Below are positions 1-7,893 of a stretch of 45,696 nt of DNA, piece after piece (position 1 is the first letter of the stretch; each line of letters opens with the position of its first letter). Under the pieces are notes generated by a model. The model was not told the DNA's origin and searched no databases. It saw only the letters and a list, made by a program, of their open reading frames with translations. Location of the stretch: assembly GCA_948537335.1 (NCBI GenBank), contig CAOUJG010000010.1, forward strand, positions 1 through 45,696, read 5' to 3'. Origin of the DNA: an uncultured Eubacteriales bacterium (GTDB lineage Bacteria; Bacillota; Clostridia; Oscillospirales; Acutalibacteraceae). The position numbers and the translations under genes were made by a program.

Positions 1-2
1 AA

Positions 3-302
3 CTCACCGCCGATTACATTATTAACTCGAGCGTAAATTTGAAACGCCGGTTGGACATCACTTTGCCTATAAAAAAAGATACCAAATTTTCTGATATTCA
101 AAATATTCTAGAAAACACAATTAGCAACGATGAAAATATTTTAAAAGCCCCTGCGCCGGCTGTATCCATCGGCAGTTTTAATAATAAAACCATTGATGTT
201 GACATTAAAGTCTGGTGCGACGCCAAAAATTATGACTCTTTAGAAAAAAATCTATGCGAAAAAATAAAATTAGAGCTAGATGAAAATAATATCAACTTTT
301 AG
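3..302 (+). CDS. MscS-family mechanosensitive channel, C-terminal part (5' truncated by window)
   Basis: The open frame runs in from the left edge and stops at 300-302, so only the last ~99 residues are visible. The segment reading YIINSSVNLKRRLDITLPI resembles the end of the MscS beta domain (asparagine-serine stretch, then a paired-arginine RR-[LV]-D motif), followed by the alpha/beta cytoplasmic domain ending in a charged helix. MscS channels open under membrane tension and release solutes during hypo-osmotic shock. The pore helix lies outside the window, so the assignment rests on the C-terminal domain only. An in-frame TTG at 39 has no ribosome binding site and is not taken as the start. 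The DUF4364 gene follows 24 bases later, probably in the same transcript. Confidence 0.72.
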   Translation, partial: LTADYIINSSVNLKRRLDITLPIKKDTKFSDIQNILENTISNDENILKAPAPAVSIGSFNNKTIDVDIKVWCDAKNYDSLEKNLCEKIKLELDENNINF

Positions 303-326
303 CCAAAAGGTACTGGAGGTCTTAAT

Positions 327-929
327 TTGAAATTTGATGCTTTTACCGCCGGGGTGAGTCTTGGCGGGCTGCGGAGTAAAAATGACATTAAATTACTGAT
401 TTGCTATATGCTCACCAGTGTGGGCGAGCCGCTCTCTAAGGACGAGGTCGTCTCTGTACTGCAGGAAAACGGTCTTGCAAATTACTTTGAGATAAACGAT
501 GCTTTCTCGGCGCTAATCGGCAGCAATAATATTGCCCCGGCCGCCGACGCTGACTCTAAGTACGTCATTACCGAAAGCGGCAAGCTAATTGCCACTCAGC
601 TTGACACCGCTTTGCCTATTTCTATTCGCGAAAAAACCCTGGCCGCGGCGATAGATCTTTTAGCTAAGGTTAAGCGCGAAACCGAAAACACCGTCACAAT
701 AGAAGAAAAGCCAAACGAGTGCTATGTCTCTTGTACGGTTTCTGGCGGAGACGACCGCGACCTTTTAAATATAAAGCTCTTTGTTCCCGACTTTAAGCAA
801 GCCTCGCTCGTTAAACGAAATTTTCAGGAAAACCCGGATTTAGTCTACTCCTGCATGTTGGCCCTGCTTACTAAAAATTCTGACCTTGTTAAAACCGCTC
901 TCGAAGCCATTCAACAAACTTCTAATTGA
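327..929 (+). CDS. DUF4364 family protein
   Basis: A 200-residue protein with the N-terminal signature of DUF4364, a family confined mostly to Clostridia (phenylalanine-rich start, then a stretch reading DIKLLICYML, then a winged-helix-like segment to about residue 90). The rest is an alpha/beta domain ending in a helical tail. Its function is not established; the N-terminal half looks like a small DNA-binding fold, so a regulatory role is possible but inferred. The start is TTG at 327, chosen because GGAGGT lies at 315-320 with ideal spacing. It follows the channel gene closely and ends in front of a hairpin shared with convergent clpC. Confidence 0.8.
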   Translation: MKFDAFTAGVSLGGLRSKNDIKLLICYMLTSVGEPLSKDEVVSVLQENGLANYFEINDAFSALIGSNNIAPAADADSKYVITESGKLIATQLDTALPISIREKTLAAAIDLLAKVKRETENTVTIEEKPNECYVSCTVSGGDDRDLLNIKLFVPDFKQASLVKRNFQENPDLVYSCMLALLTKNSDLVKTALEAIQQTSN

Positions 930-964
930 TTTATATTTGGATCTATAATTTTTACATAATAGAA

Positions 965-996
965 AAAAGGCCACGACTGTTTCTTCGTAGCCTTTT
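965..996. terminator. Bidirectional Rho-independent terminator between DUF4364 gene and clpC
   Basis: A 12-bp stem with one mismatch (arms 965-976 and 985-996, A-rich left arm and T-rich right arm) sits between two convergent genes. The T tract of each arm can serve transcripts arriving from either side. Confidence 0.75.
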
Positions 997-1015
997 GTTT
1001 GGGCCTTTGCCGCAT

Positions 1016-3517
1016 TTACTCTGCTGTTTTGGGCACTACATTTTTAAAGACGAACTGCTTTTTCTTTTTGTCGTAGCTGCATCTTATTTTTTGGCCCGAC
1101 TTCACCTCGCCCTTTAGCACCTCTTCCGATAATTTGTCCTCTATTTTGGACTGAATCGCACGCCTTAGCGGCCGCGCTCCATGCACTGCGTCGAAGCCCT
1201 CTTTTGCAATCTCCTCTATCGAGCTCTCTGCAAAATTGATGTCTATGTTCAGGTTTTTGGCCCGCGTTTTCACGTCCTTCAGCATATTTTTGGCAATCAG
1301 CTTTATGTCCTCTGCCGTCAGCTTGTTGAACACGATTATGTCATCCACCCGGTTCAAGAACTCCGGCTTGAAGATCTTCTTCAGCTCCGCCATCACGGTT
1401 TCTTTGAGCTTGGCTTTGTCAGACTCGACCGTCCTGCTGGCGTAGAATCCCAAGTTCGACTGCTTTTCCGTTATCAGCCGTGCGCCCACGTTGGACGTCA
1501 TTATTATTATCGCGTTCTTGAAGTTGATTTTTCGGCCCTGCGAGTCCGTTGCGTGCCCATCTTCCAATATTTGAAGCAACATATTAAATACGTCTGGATG
1601 CGCTTTCTCGATTTCATCGAAGAGTACCACGGAGTACGGCTTTCTGCGGACTTTTTCGGTTAATTGGCCGCCCTCATCGTAGCCAACATATCCAGGCGGC
1701 GACCCAATGAGCTTTGAGACGGTGTGCTTCTCCATGTATTCAGACATGTCAAACCGTATGATCGCATTTTCGTCGCCAAACATGGCCTGCGCCAAGGTCT
1801 TGCAGAGCTCTGTTTTGCCCACGCCCGTTGGTCCCAAAAATATGAACGATCCTACCGGCCTTTTGGGGTCTTTTAAACCGACTCTGCCCCGGCGTATGGC
1901 CTTTGCGATTTGCTCCACGGCCTCATCCTGCCCGATGATCCTTTTGTGCAAGATGTTTTCCATGTTCAAAAGTCGCGCGCTTTCGGCCTGCGTCAACTGC
2001 ACCACCGGAATCCCGCTCCAGTTGGACACTATATGCGCGATGTCTTGCTCCGTGACCGCTCCGTTCGTATTTTCGTGCTTGCTCTGCCACAGACGCCGCT
2101 GTTCCTCTAGCTTCTTCTTTATCGACTTCTCCTCATCCCGCAGTTTTGCAGCGTGTTCGAAGTTCTGCTCGTTTATCGCTGCTGACTTTTCCTTGTCTAT
2201 CTCCTTAATTTTATTCTCGAGCTTTTGCAGCTTATCCGGCGCCGTATAGGCCCTCAACCGCACTCTGGAGGCCGCTTCGTCAATTAGGTCGATTGCTTTG
2301 TCGGGCAAAAATCTGTCTGTTATGTAGCGCGAAGACAGCTTCACCGCCGTTTTAATCGCCTCGTCGGTAATCTTCACCTTATGATGCGCTTCATACCGAT
2401 CGCGAAGTCCCTCCAAAATCATCACAGTCTCTTCCTCACTAGGCTCGCCCACTGTGACTGGCTGAAATCTCCGCTCTAGCGCGGCGTCTTTCTCGATGTG
2501 CTTTCTGTACTCTTTTATGGTCGTGGCGCCAATTACCTGAAAATCTCCCCGCGCCAGGCTGGGCTTTAAGATGTTCGCAGCGTCCGCCGATCCCTCTGCA
2601 GAGCCCGCCCCGACTATCGTGTGCAGCTCATCTATGAACAAGATGATGTTCCCGGCCTTTTTCAGCTCCTCTATGGCGTTTTTTATCCTGTCCTCAAAGT
2701 CGCCCCGATACTTCGTTCCGGCGATCATCCCCGTCAAATCTAGCGATATCACTCTTTTGCCCTTCAAAAGCTCCGGCACGTCTCCAGACACAATTTTTAG
2801 CGCCAAGCCCTCCGCCACCGCGGTTTTGCCGACTCCCGGCTCTCCTATTAAGCACGGATTATTTTTCGTCCGTCTGCACAAAATCTGAATAACCCGTTCA
2901 ATCTCGTTCTGGCGGCCAATCACCGGATCTATAGCCCCGTTTTGCGCCATCTGCGTAAGGTCCTTACCAAACTGATCTAGCGTTTTTGTCTTCGTCTTGC
3001 CGTTTTTGCTCGAGCTCGCCCCGCCAGAATAAGAATCATTCATCATGCTGCCGCCATACATCGTGTCGTCGGCGGTTTGATCTCCAAAATCCTCGTTCAA
3101 TTTGTCCAAGATGTCCCTTGTGTTCGCGCCGAGCTCATTCAAAAAGCGGGCTGCGTAACTGTCTGTCTCGCCAATTAGCGCCAAAAGCAGATGCTCCGTG
3201 CCTACGTAATTATGCCCCAAGTTAGCAGCTTGCATCACAGCGTTTTGCAAAACCCTTTTGGTCCGGGGCGTAAAATCGGTCGTGCTAAGCGAACTTTTAG
3301 GCCCCGTGCCGATTTCGCTCTTCAACAAAGACTCTAGCTCATCGCTATAAACCCCCAATTCATCCAAAACCACGGCCGCCACGCCAGAGCCCTCCTTTAA
3401 AAGCCCCAGCAAAATGTGCTCGCTGCCCACGTAAGTGTGACCCAGCTCCTCGGCCCCAAAAATCGCCAGATTCATCGCGCGGTTCGCCTTCTCCGTAAAT
3501 CCATTAAACCTATACAT
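1016..3517 (-). CDS. clpC: ATP-dependent Clp protease ATP-binding subunit ClpC
   Basis: An 833-residue HSP100 unfoldase that feeds substrates to ClpP, including proteins marked by arginine phosphorylation. Domains in order: two Clp_N repeats (about 2-70 and 80-145); first AAA+ module with Walker A GEPGVGKT at 225-232 and Walker B ending IDE at about 297; a UVR-type coiled coil at about 432-470, diagnostic of ClpC and the McsA interaction family; second AAA+ module with GPTGVGKT at 562-569 and LFDEIE at about 632-637. The start is ATG at 3517, preceded by GGGGAG at 3525-3530; an in-frame GTG at 3538 lacks a proper site. It is the last gene of ctsR-mcsA-mcsB-clpC, 17 bases after mcsB, and should be repressed by CtsR. 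Confidence 0.97.
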   Translation of the reverse strand: MYRFNGFTEKANRAMNLAIFGAEELGHTYVGSEHILLGLLKEGSGVAAVVLDELGVYSDELESLLKSEIGTGPKSSLSTTDFTPRTKRVLQNAVMQAANLGHNYVGTEHLLLALIGETDSYAARFLNELGANTRDILDKLNEDFGDQTADDTMYGGSMMNDSYSGGASSSKNGKTKTKTLDQFGKDLTQMAQNGAIDPVIGRQNEIERVIQILCRRTKNNPCLIGEPGVGKTAVAEGLALKIVSGDVPELLKGKRVISLDLTGMIAGTKYRGDFEDRIKNAIEELKKAGNIILFIDELHTIVGAGSAEGSADAANILKPSLARGDFQVIGATTIKEYRKHIEKDAALERRFQPVTVGEPSEEETVMILEGLRDRYEAHHKVKITDEAIKTAVKLSSRYITDRFLPDKAIDLIDEAASRVRLRAYTAPDKLQKLENKIKEIDKEKSAAINEQNFEHAAKLRDEEKSIKKKLEEQRRLWQSKHENTNGAVTEQDIAHIVSNWSGIPVVQLTQAESARLLNMENILHKRIIGQDEAVEQIAKAIRRGRVGLKDPKRPVGSFIFLGPTGVGKTELCKTLAQAMFGDENAIIRFDMSEYMEKHTVSKLIGSPPGYVGYDEGGQLTEKVRRKPYSVVLFDEIEKAHPDVFNMLLQILEDGHATDSQGRKINFKNAIIIMTSNVGARLITEKQSNLGFYASRTVESDKAKLKETVMAELKKIFKPEFLNRVDDIIVFNKLTAEDIKLIAKNMLKDVKTRAKNLNIDINFAESSIEEIAKEGFDAVHGARPLRRAIQSKIEDKLSEEVLKGEVKSGQKIRCSYDKKKKQFVFKNVVPKTAE

Positions 3518-3534
3518 GGCCTTTCTCCCCTTTT

Positions 3535-4566
3535 TCACAGTACTTCTACTTTGCGAAACTCTTCGTTCATCAGTTCCGCTCTTTTTTGATCTAGCTTGAT
3601 CGGCGTCAGTTCCTCCTTTGCCGCTTGCATTATCATGAAAGGCTGCGATTTTACGGTGATCTCGTTTATAACGTCGTAAGAGATCCCCTTAATTACGCCG
3701 ATAGAAAGACCTAGCCTTACTTTCGAAATCAGCTTCATGAATTCATCGTTGTTCAAAACCTTAGCCGTCTTCAAAACCCCGACCGATCTGCTTATGTTGT
3801 CGACAACCTGAACGTTTTTTGCCAGCTCTTTGCGGCAGTTTCGTTCCTGAGTTATTATCTGCAGCGTGATGTCGTTGAGGTTCTTCAGCGCGATTTTTTC
3901 AGAGATCCCCAAAGTGACCTGGTTGGAAATTTGGTATATGTCCCCCTTCGGTTCGGTGCCCTCGCCGTATATTCCGCGCATGGTTAAGCCCAGTTTTATT
4001 AGGCTTGACGATATTTTTTCGATCATTCCGCATTTTTTTAGGGCCGGCAAATGCAGCATTATTGAGGCTCTCATGCCGGTTCCCAAATTTGTTGGGCACT
4101 GCGTTAAATATCCAAGCTGCTCATTAAACGCAAACGTTAGCGATTCATCGAGCTTGCTGTCTATCTCGTCCGCTGCGCTGTAGGTGTCCTCTAGCGCCAA
4201 GCCCTCTTTCATGGCCTGCAACCGGATGTGGTCCTCCTCGTTTACCATTATGCTGATGTCGCTGTTTTTGGACAAAAACACCGCCTTAAATTTGTCTGGA
4301 TTCACAAAATCCGGGCTCACCAAATGGCGCTCTACCAGGCTTTTTAGCTGAATTATATTTGCGTCCGCTCCGTCCAAGCAGCTAAAGTTATAGCTTTTAA
4401 ACTCCGGCTTAGCCAGTGCTGCCTTGATGTCATCGATAACCTCACGCTTCATCGCCGAGTTCATCTTGCACGGGAATGGATATTTCAAAATATTCCTAGC
4501 CAGCCGAATCCTCGTGCTAATCACAACATCGCTGTAATCGCCAGCCTTCTCGTACCACTTGCTCAT
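3535..4566 (-). CDS. mcsB: Protein arginine kinase McsB
   Basis: A 343-residue phosphagen-kinase-fold enzyme that phosphorylates protein arginines, tagging clients for ClpC-ClpP and inactivating CtsR. Visible motifs: STRIRLARN at 17-25, NEEDHIR at 109-115, and the family active-site motif CPTNLGTG with its cysteine at 157. The C-terminal phosphoarginine-binding motif, usually RDxxRA, reads LDQKRA at 325-330, so the first arginine is replaced while the aspartate and RA remain. The ATG overlaps the mcsA stop by one base (TAATG), which implies translational coupling to its activator McsA. Confidence 0.96.
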   Translation of the reverse strand: MSKWYEKAGDYSDVVISTRIRLARNILKYPFPCKMNSAMKREVIDDIKAALAKPEFKSYNFSCLDGADANIIQLKSLVERHLVSPDFVNPDKFKAVFLSKNSDISIMVNEEDHIRLQAMKEGLALEDTYSAADEIDSKLDESLTFAFNEQLGYLTQCPTNLGTGMRASIMLHLPALKKCGMIEKISSSLIKLGLTMRGIYGEGTEPKGDIYQISNQVTLGISEKIALKNLNDITLQIITQERNCRKELAKNVQVVDNISRSVGVLKTAKVLNNDEFMKLISKVRLGLSIGVIKGISYDVINEITVKSQPFMIMQAAKEELTPIKLDQKRAELMNEEFRKVEVL

Positions 4567-5081
4567 TATTTAAGGCCCTCCTTTTCTCTCAATTTTTTTA
4601 GCTCATCTCTAATTCTAGCAGCCTCCTCAAAGTTTTGTTCGCTTATCGCCACTTTCATTTTTTCGTCAAGAGTTTGAATTTTGCTTTTTAGCGTATTCTT
4701 TTTACCGCCCGTCCTAGAGCCAAATTTGCCCGCATGCTTGGTGTTGCCGTGGATCCTTTTTATGGACGGCATAAGTTGGTCAAAAAACGCGTCGTAGCAT
4801 TTGGCGCACCCGACCTTGCCCGTGTTCGAGATGTCCTCAAAAGACGAGCCGCAAAAATCGCACCGCTTGTTACTCGTCGGCATCAACTGAGGTTCGTTGT
4901 TCGCAAAAAAGCTGCCCAATAAATTATCAAAACTAAATCCAAAACCAAAATTTTCAAAAATATTCGAGTATCCCAACTTAGCTGCGCATTTTTCGCACAG
5001 CATGTATTCGGTTAACTCGCCGTTTATCACCCTTTTTATATGAGTATTTGCCTGATTTTTGCCGCAAGATTGGCATAACAT
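4566..5081 (-). CDS. mcsA: McsA, zinc-finger activator of McsB with UVR motif
   Basis: A 171-residue protein with paired CxxC motifs: C3/C6 with C29/C32 form the first zinc site, and C74/C77 with C92/C95 the second. A UVR motif occupies the C-terminal ~35 residues (helix reading KVAISEQNFEEAARIRDELK). McsA activates McsB and links it to ClpC, whose middle domain carries a related UVR helix. It lies second in the operon, 22 bases downstream of ctsR, with a GGGGGA ribosome binding site upstream. Length and order match the Bacillus operon. Confidence 0.94.
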   Translation of the reverse strand: MLCQSCGKNQANTHIKRVINGELTEYMLCEKCAAKLGYSNIFENFGFGFSFDNLLGSFFANNEPQLMPTSNKRCDFCGSSFEDISNTGKVGCAKCYDAFFDQLMPSIKRIHGNTKHAGKFGSRTGGKKNTLKSKIQTLDEKMKVAISEQNFEEAARIRDELKKLREKEGLK

Positions 5082-5103
5082 AAAGATTCCCCCTTTGTTT
5101 AAT

Positions 5104-5559
5104 TTACAGCTCCACTTGAGTCAGCAGCATGTTTTTTAGTATCGATGCCCTAAGTCCGCACCTCAAATTCACCGGAATATCCGAATATACTCTGTCCGAA
5201 ATAGCGCTCAACATCAACCTGCTCGTGTTTTCCGAAAGAATGTCGCGCCGAACCAGGCTTTCGATAATCATCTCGGCAGAAAGTGCGTCCACCCGTACCC
5301 CGATAGCATTTATTATATTCATGATCGCTGTACTTTTTTCGGTTTTTATGCGGGTAATCCGAATATATCCGCCGCCGCCTCGCCTGCTCTCCACAATATA
5401 TCCGTGCTCCGGCGTGAATCTCGAAGTTATCACGTAATTTATCTGGCTCGGCACACAGCCAATATTGCTCGCCAGCTCATTCCGCTGAATTTGTATATCC
5501 CCCTGCGACTCCTCCAGCAATTCTAAAAGGTACCTCGCAACTTCATCGCTTATTCCCAA
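5104..5559 (-). CDS. ctsR: Transcriptional repressor CtsR
   Basis: A class III heat-shock repressor with a winged helix-turn-helix (roughly residues 25-75; segment RNELASNIGCVPSQINYVI) and the glycine-rich wing RGGGGYIRI that senses temperature. The C-terminal dimer/McsB-target domain contains conserved arginines. TTG at 5557-5559 is taken as the start because GGAG at 5569-5572 then has 9-base spacing and the product begins GISDEVARYL, matching the family N-terminus. An ATG at 5566-5568 touches the GGAG directly, and upstream frames are poorer still. It is first in the clp operon, with CtsR boxes just upstream for autoregulation. Confidence 0.93.
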   Translation of the reverse strand: MGISDEVARYLLELLEESQGDIQIQRNELASNIGCVPSQINYVITSRFTPEHGYIVESRRGGGGYIRITRIKTEKSTAIMNIINAIGVRVDALSAEMIIESLVRRDILSENTSRLMLSAISDRVYSDIPVNLRCGLRASILKNMLLTQVEL

Positions 5560-5598
5560 GTTTTTCATCTCCTTTTTTAGTCGTTTTACTTTAACCAT

Positions 5599-5655
5599 CT
5601 TTGACTTTAATTTTAAATAATAAGCCGTCAATAGTCAAAGTCAAATAAAGTCAAC
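5599..5655 (-). promoter_or_regulatory. ctsR operon promoter overlapped by CtsR heptad operator array
   Basis: On the minus strand a -35 TTGACT (5639-5644) and a -10 TATTAT (5617-5622) are separated by 16 bases. GTCAA heptads overlap this promoter: 5627-5631, 5634-5639 and 5640-5645, and the pair 5639-5655 (AGTCAAA-TAA-AGTCAAC) fits the known CtsR box RGTCAAA-N3-RGTCAAA. A further inverted half-site, TTGACTTT, lies at 5601-5608. Binding here would block RNA polymerase at the -35 element, so CtsR should repress its own operon. Confidence 0.88.
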
Positions 5656-5823
5656 TTAACTTCGATATATCCGTCCTATTTCTGTTTATCTTAATTATCC
5701 TGCCAATTTCATTAAAATTCTCACTATTTTAAAGTTTTTTAAAAATCATAAATCTTTACAGTAACCTCTCAAAGGCGCGCCCCATATAATGATATTGAAA
5801 TAAACAAAAGGAGGTAACCCCCT

Positions 5824-5934
5824 ATGTGCAACAACAATGGTTTTGGCGGAGGCTGTTCTTGGATCATCCTATTGATACTCATTATGTGCTGCTGCGGCAA
5901 CAACAATAACGACTGCGGATGCGGCTGCAACTAA
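5824..5934 (+). CDS. Small Cys/Gly/Asn-rich membrane peptide (YjcZ-like)
   Basis: A 36-residue peptide, too short for most gene finders but with a strong AAAGGAGGT site 8-10 bases before its ATG. Layout: Asn/Gly-rich head, one hydrophobic helix of about 11 residues (WIILLILIM), then a cluster CCC followed by an Asn run and CGCGC tail, giving eight cysteines. It resembles the very short Gly-rich one-helix proteins annotated as YjcZ-type sporulation proteins in Firmicutes; the Cys-rich tail is typical of clostridial versions. Function is unknown. A -10-like CATATAAT (5783-5790) lies upstream without a normal -35, so an alternative sigma factor is possible (speculative). Confidence 0.65.
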   Translation: MCNNNGFGGGCSWIILLILIMCCCGNNNNDCGCGCN

Positions 5935-5958
5935 AAATCTAATATAAAAATTAAAAGT

Positions 5959-6029
5959 CCCCTTATATACGGTGTGCATTTGAGGCTAGAAAGCATTCAA
6001 ATAACCAAGGTATAAGGGGATATGTTTTT
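5959..6029 (+). terminator. Long two-tier hairpin with T run after the small Cys-rich peptide gene
   Basis: Outer arms 5959-5970 and 6010-6019 pair CCCCTTATA(TA)C with GTATAAGGGG. An inner stem ATTTGA (5978-5983) with TCAAAT (5997-6002) extends it, and TTTTTT follows at 6024-6029. The reverse strand also has T tracts beyond the stem, so it may act for the convergent gene at 6098-6718 too. The loop is longer than in a simple terminator. Confidence 0.65.
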
Positions 6030-6097
6030 TATTAACAATAAATTTTGTTGATTATATACTAAAATATAATTTAAATTTTTTCAACACAAAATTTTAT

Positions 6098-6718
6098 TTA
6101 ATTATTTCTTGCAATGAAATTCATAAAATTATTTGTAGCTTGCCTTACGGCTCTCTTTGCTTCTTCTACTCTATCTGAAGCTAGCTTTGCTTCTTCACAA
6201 ACCGTTTTAGCATATTCAGCAGATGTATTTGCAGCTACTTCAAGCTCTTCTTCATTTTCGAGCAACGATTTAATATAAGCCAATTTACGCATGTTTTCCT
6301 CTTTACTGTTTTCTGCTTGTTTTAATTGTTTTAATTTTTCATTAAAAGCAAATAAAAAATTGTCTTCTCCAGCTGACCAAACTTCCACATCTGTAAATAA
6401 GCTACGGGTTTTATCTAATTCTTTATATAGGTCCTCTAACATCTCATTAATCTCATCTAGGGAGACGGGGACAGACTTTTTAAGTTCTGCTTCTTGTAGT
6501 GCATCGTAACACATTTGTGCGTGAAATTTTGCACTTTCCTCTTTAATTCTCAAGTTTCTTAAAGCCTCTTCTATCGGACTCAAAGGCGTTCTTTTTCCGC
6601 CCTTGTATCCACTTTCAAATTTTTGAACTTGCTTACTTTGGTTTGTTTTTTTCGCATCTGTTCCCTGTGTCAACCCCACAAAAGGAATAAACAGCGACAA
6701 TAAAAATTCCGTTAACAT
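6098..6718 (-). CDS. Predicted secreted or membrane-anchored helical protein, unknown function
   Basis: I do not recognise this 206-residue protein. It opens with a hydrophobic stretch (residues 3-16, LLSLFIPFVGL region) that could be a signal peptide or anchor, then a short Lys-rich linker, then almost continuous charged, alanine-rich helix from about 45 to 200 with heptad-like spacing, suggesting a coiled-coil bundle. The ATG follows GGAGG (6729-6733) by 10 bases. Base composition is more AT-rich than the flanking operons, in keeping with an accessory gene. No enzyme motif is visible. Confidence 0.6.
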   Translation of the reverse strand: MLTEFLLSLFIPFVGLTQGTDAKKTNQSKQVQKFESGYKGGKRTPLSPIEEALRNLRIKEESAKFHAQMCYDALQEAELKKSVPVSLDEINEMLEDLYKELDKTRSLFTDVEVWSAGEDNFLFAFNEKLKQLKQAENSKEENMRKLAYIKSLLENEEELEVAANTSAEYAKTVCEEAKLASDRVEEAKRAVRQATNNFMNFIARNN

Positions 6719-6748
6719 CCTTTCTTTTCCTCCTAAAAAAAATAAATT

Positions 6749-6778
6749 ATTATACCGTAGCTATACAATGTGCTACAA
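6749..6778 (-). promoter_or_regulatory. Probable promoter of the 6098-6718 gene
   Basis: Minus-strand -10 TATAAT at 6749-6754 and a weaker -35 TTGTAG at 6773-6778, 18-base spacer. The spacer contains an inverted repeat GTAGC/GCTAC, which may be an operator. Confidence 0.5.
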
Positions 6779-6884
6779 ATATAAATTATACTATACAAAA
6801 AACAGCTCTAATTTCTATTTTAGAAAGTCGTGTAAATTTCTACATATTGCATAAAAACATAAAATATAACCACTTTTTTATACG

Positions 6885-6929
6885 CAAAAATAAAAGCCGC
6901 ACCCAGAACAAATTCACTCTTGGGCACGG
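6885..6929 (-). terminator. Rho-independent terminator of the GNAT gene
   Basis: Minus-strand stem of 9 bp including two G-U pairs (arms 6921-6929 and 6897-6905) followed by a T-rich tract (complement of 6885-6895). It lies 32 bases past the stop of the acetyltransferase-like gene. Confidence 0.7.
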
Positions 6930-6960
6930 ATCTTTCATTATTAATTTTAAACTTTCAATT

Positions 6961-7548
6961 TTACAAAATCTTGTAATACACCGCGGCATCGCATTCGCAC
7001 GGACCTTTGCAGTCTATGCATTTATAGTCTTTGTCGTCAACCCACAACATATGTACAACCTTATAAAATGTAAATCCCATTCTTTCAATAACATTCTGCG
7101 CCGGAATCAAGCCATCCTTCCTTATCCACAGCGGCGACCAGCACGAGTAAAACCCCTTTGCTTTGGCCTTTTCTAATCCTTTTTGCGCTAACTTTGTCGC
7201 GATGCCTGCTTTTTCTACGTCCTTTTGCAACACTAACGACTTCGCCACGCAGATTTTTTTGTTCTCCCCAACAATGCTCTTTATTTCTGCAGTTGACAGT
7301 TTAAACTCCTTTGAAAGTCCCGAAACGCTTGTTCCATGCATCAAGAAAAATCCCAATAGCCTGTCACCTTCCGCGTCAACCGCTAGCTTGCATATGTTAT
7401 CCTTTTTTTCTATATACGACCGCAACTTGCTTTTGCTCGTATACTTCTCGCCAAACCTTTCTTCGCCAAGCTCCACCATCGGGCTCAAATATCGAGGTAG
7501 AAAGTCTATGCATTTAACCGTAGCAACGGCAGTCTGCGACTTCGGCAC
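6961..7548 (-). CDS. GNAT-fold N-acetyltransferase-like protein with Cys-rich tail
   Basis: A 195-residue protein with a GNAT-like core. The segment SLVLQKDVEKAGIATKLAQK (about 104-123) looks like the acetyl-CoA-binding motif A (strand, then loop and helix), although the canonical Q/R-x-x-G-x-G/A is degenerate. It is followed by the strand and N-x-x-x-E-R-x-G-F segment (152-159) common in this superfamily. The C-terminus carries C177, C180, C184 and C186 in the pattern CxxCxxxCxC, perhaps binding metal. GTG at 7548 is the start: GGAGG precedes it with 8-base spacing, better than the upstream ATG. It lies 110 bases downstream of the double-glycine peptide on the same strand, so co-transcription is possible. 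Substrate unknown. Confidence 0.7.
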   Translation of the reverse strand: MPKSQTAVATVKCIDFLPRYLSPMVELGEERFGEKYTSKSKLRSYIEKKDNICKLAVDAEGDRLLGFFLMHGTSVSGLSKEFKLSTAEIKSIVGENKKICVAKSLVLQKDVEKAGIATKLAQKGLEKAKAKGFYSCWSPLWIRKDGLIPAQNVIERMGFTFYKVVHMLWVDDKDYKCIDCKGPCECDAAVYYKIL

Positions 7549-7658
7549 GGCTTCTCCCTCCCTTTTGATGTCATTTTTTCGGTTCAATTTCCCTCACAAT
7601 TCACACAATACGCAGTTCTTGCGTTTTTTGATACTATAATTAGTGCAAAACCATTACA

Positions 7659-7862
7659 TCACCTGTCGGTAGCCCTTTTTACCGCGTTCACAATCGATTT
7701 TATCGCGTTTATGTTCGCCAGCTCCTCATCCACTGAATGATAATACTGTCCCCCAGCCACATTCAGCAGCTCATCCTCGTTCAACTCATTTAATGCCAGA
7801 CCTTTTTTCTCACTTTTTCCGTTCATTTCGCCATTTTTCTGCGTCCTATCAAAAAAGCCCAT
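7659..7862 (-). CDS. Small peptide with double-glycine bacteriocin-type leader
   Basis: A 67-residue product with ATG at 7862 after GGAGG with 8-base spacing. Residues 25-38 read NELNEDELLNVAGG, the consensus of double-glycine leaders (Leu-x-x-Glu/Asp-Leu-x-x-Val-x-Gly-Gly) recognised by C39 peptidase ABC transporters. Cleavage after G38 would release a 29-residue peptide rich in charged and helix-forming residues, with no cysteine. Families with such leaders include class II bacteriocins, some modified peptides and signalling peptides. No transporter or peptidase gene is in the window, so the export route is unseen. It has its own strong promoter and precedes a GNAT-like gene. Confidence 0.68.
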   Translation of the reverse strand: MGFFDRTQKNGEMNGKSEKKGLALNELNEDELLNVAGGQYYHSVDEELANINAIKSIVNAVKRATDR

Positions 7863-7893
7863 TACAGAGTCCTCCTTATCATTAATTGTTGTA

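Noticed and set aside
1181..3225. Several plus-strand open frames over clpC
   Set aside because: They are antisense shadows of a strongly conserved gene, with no ribosome binding sites.
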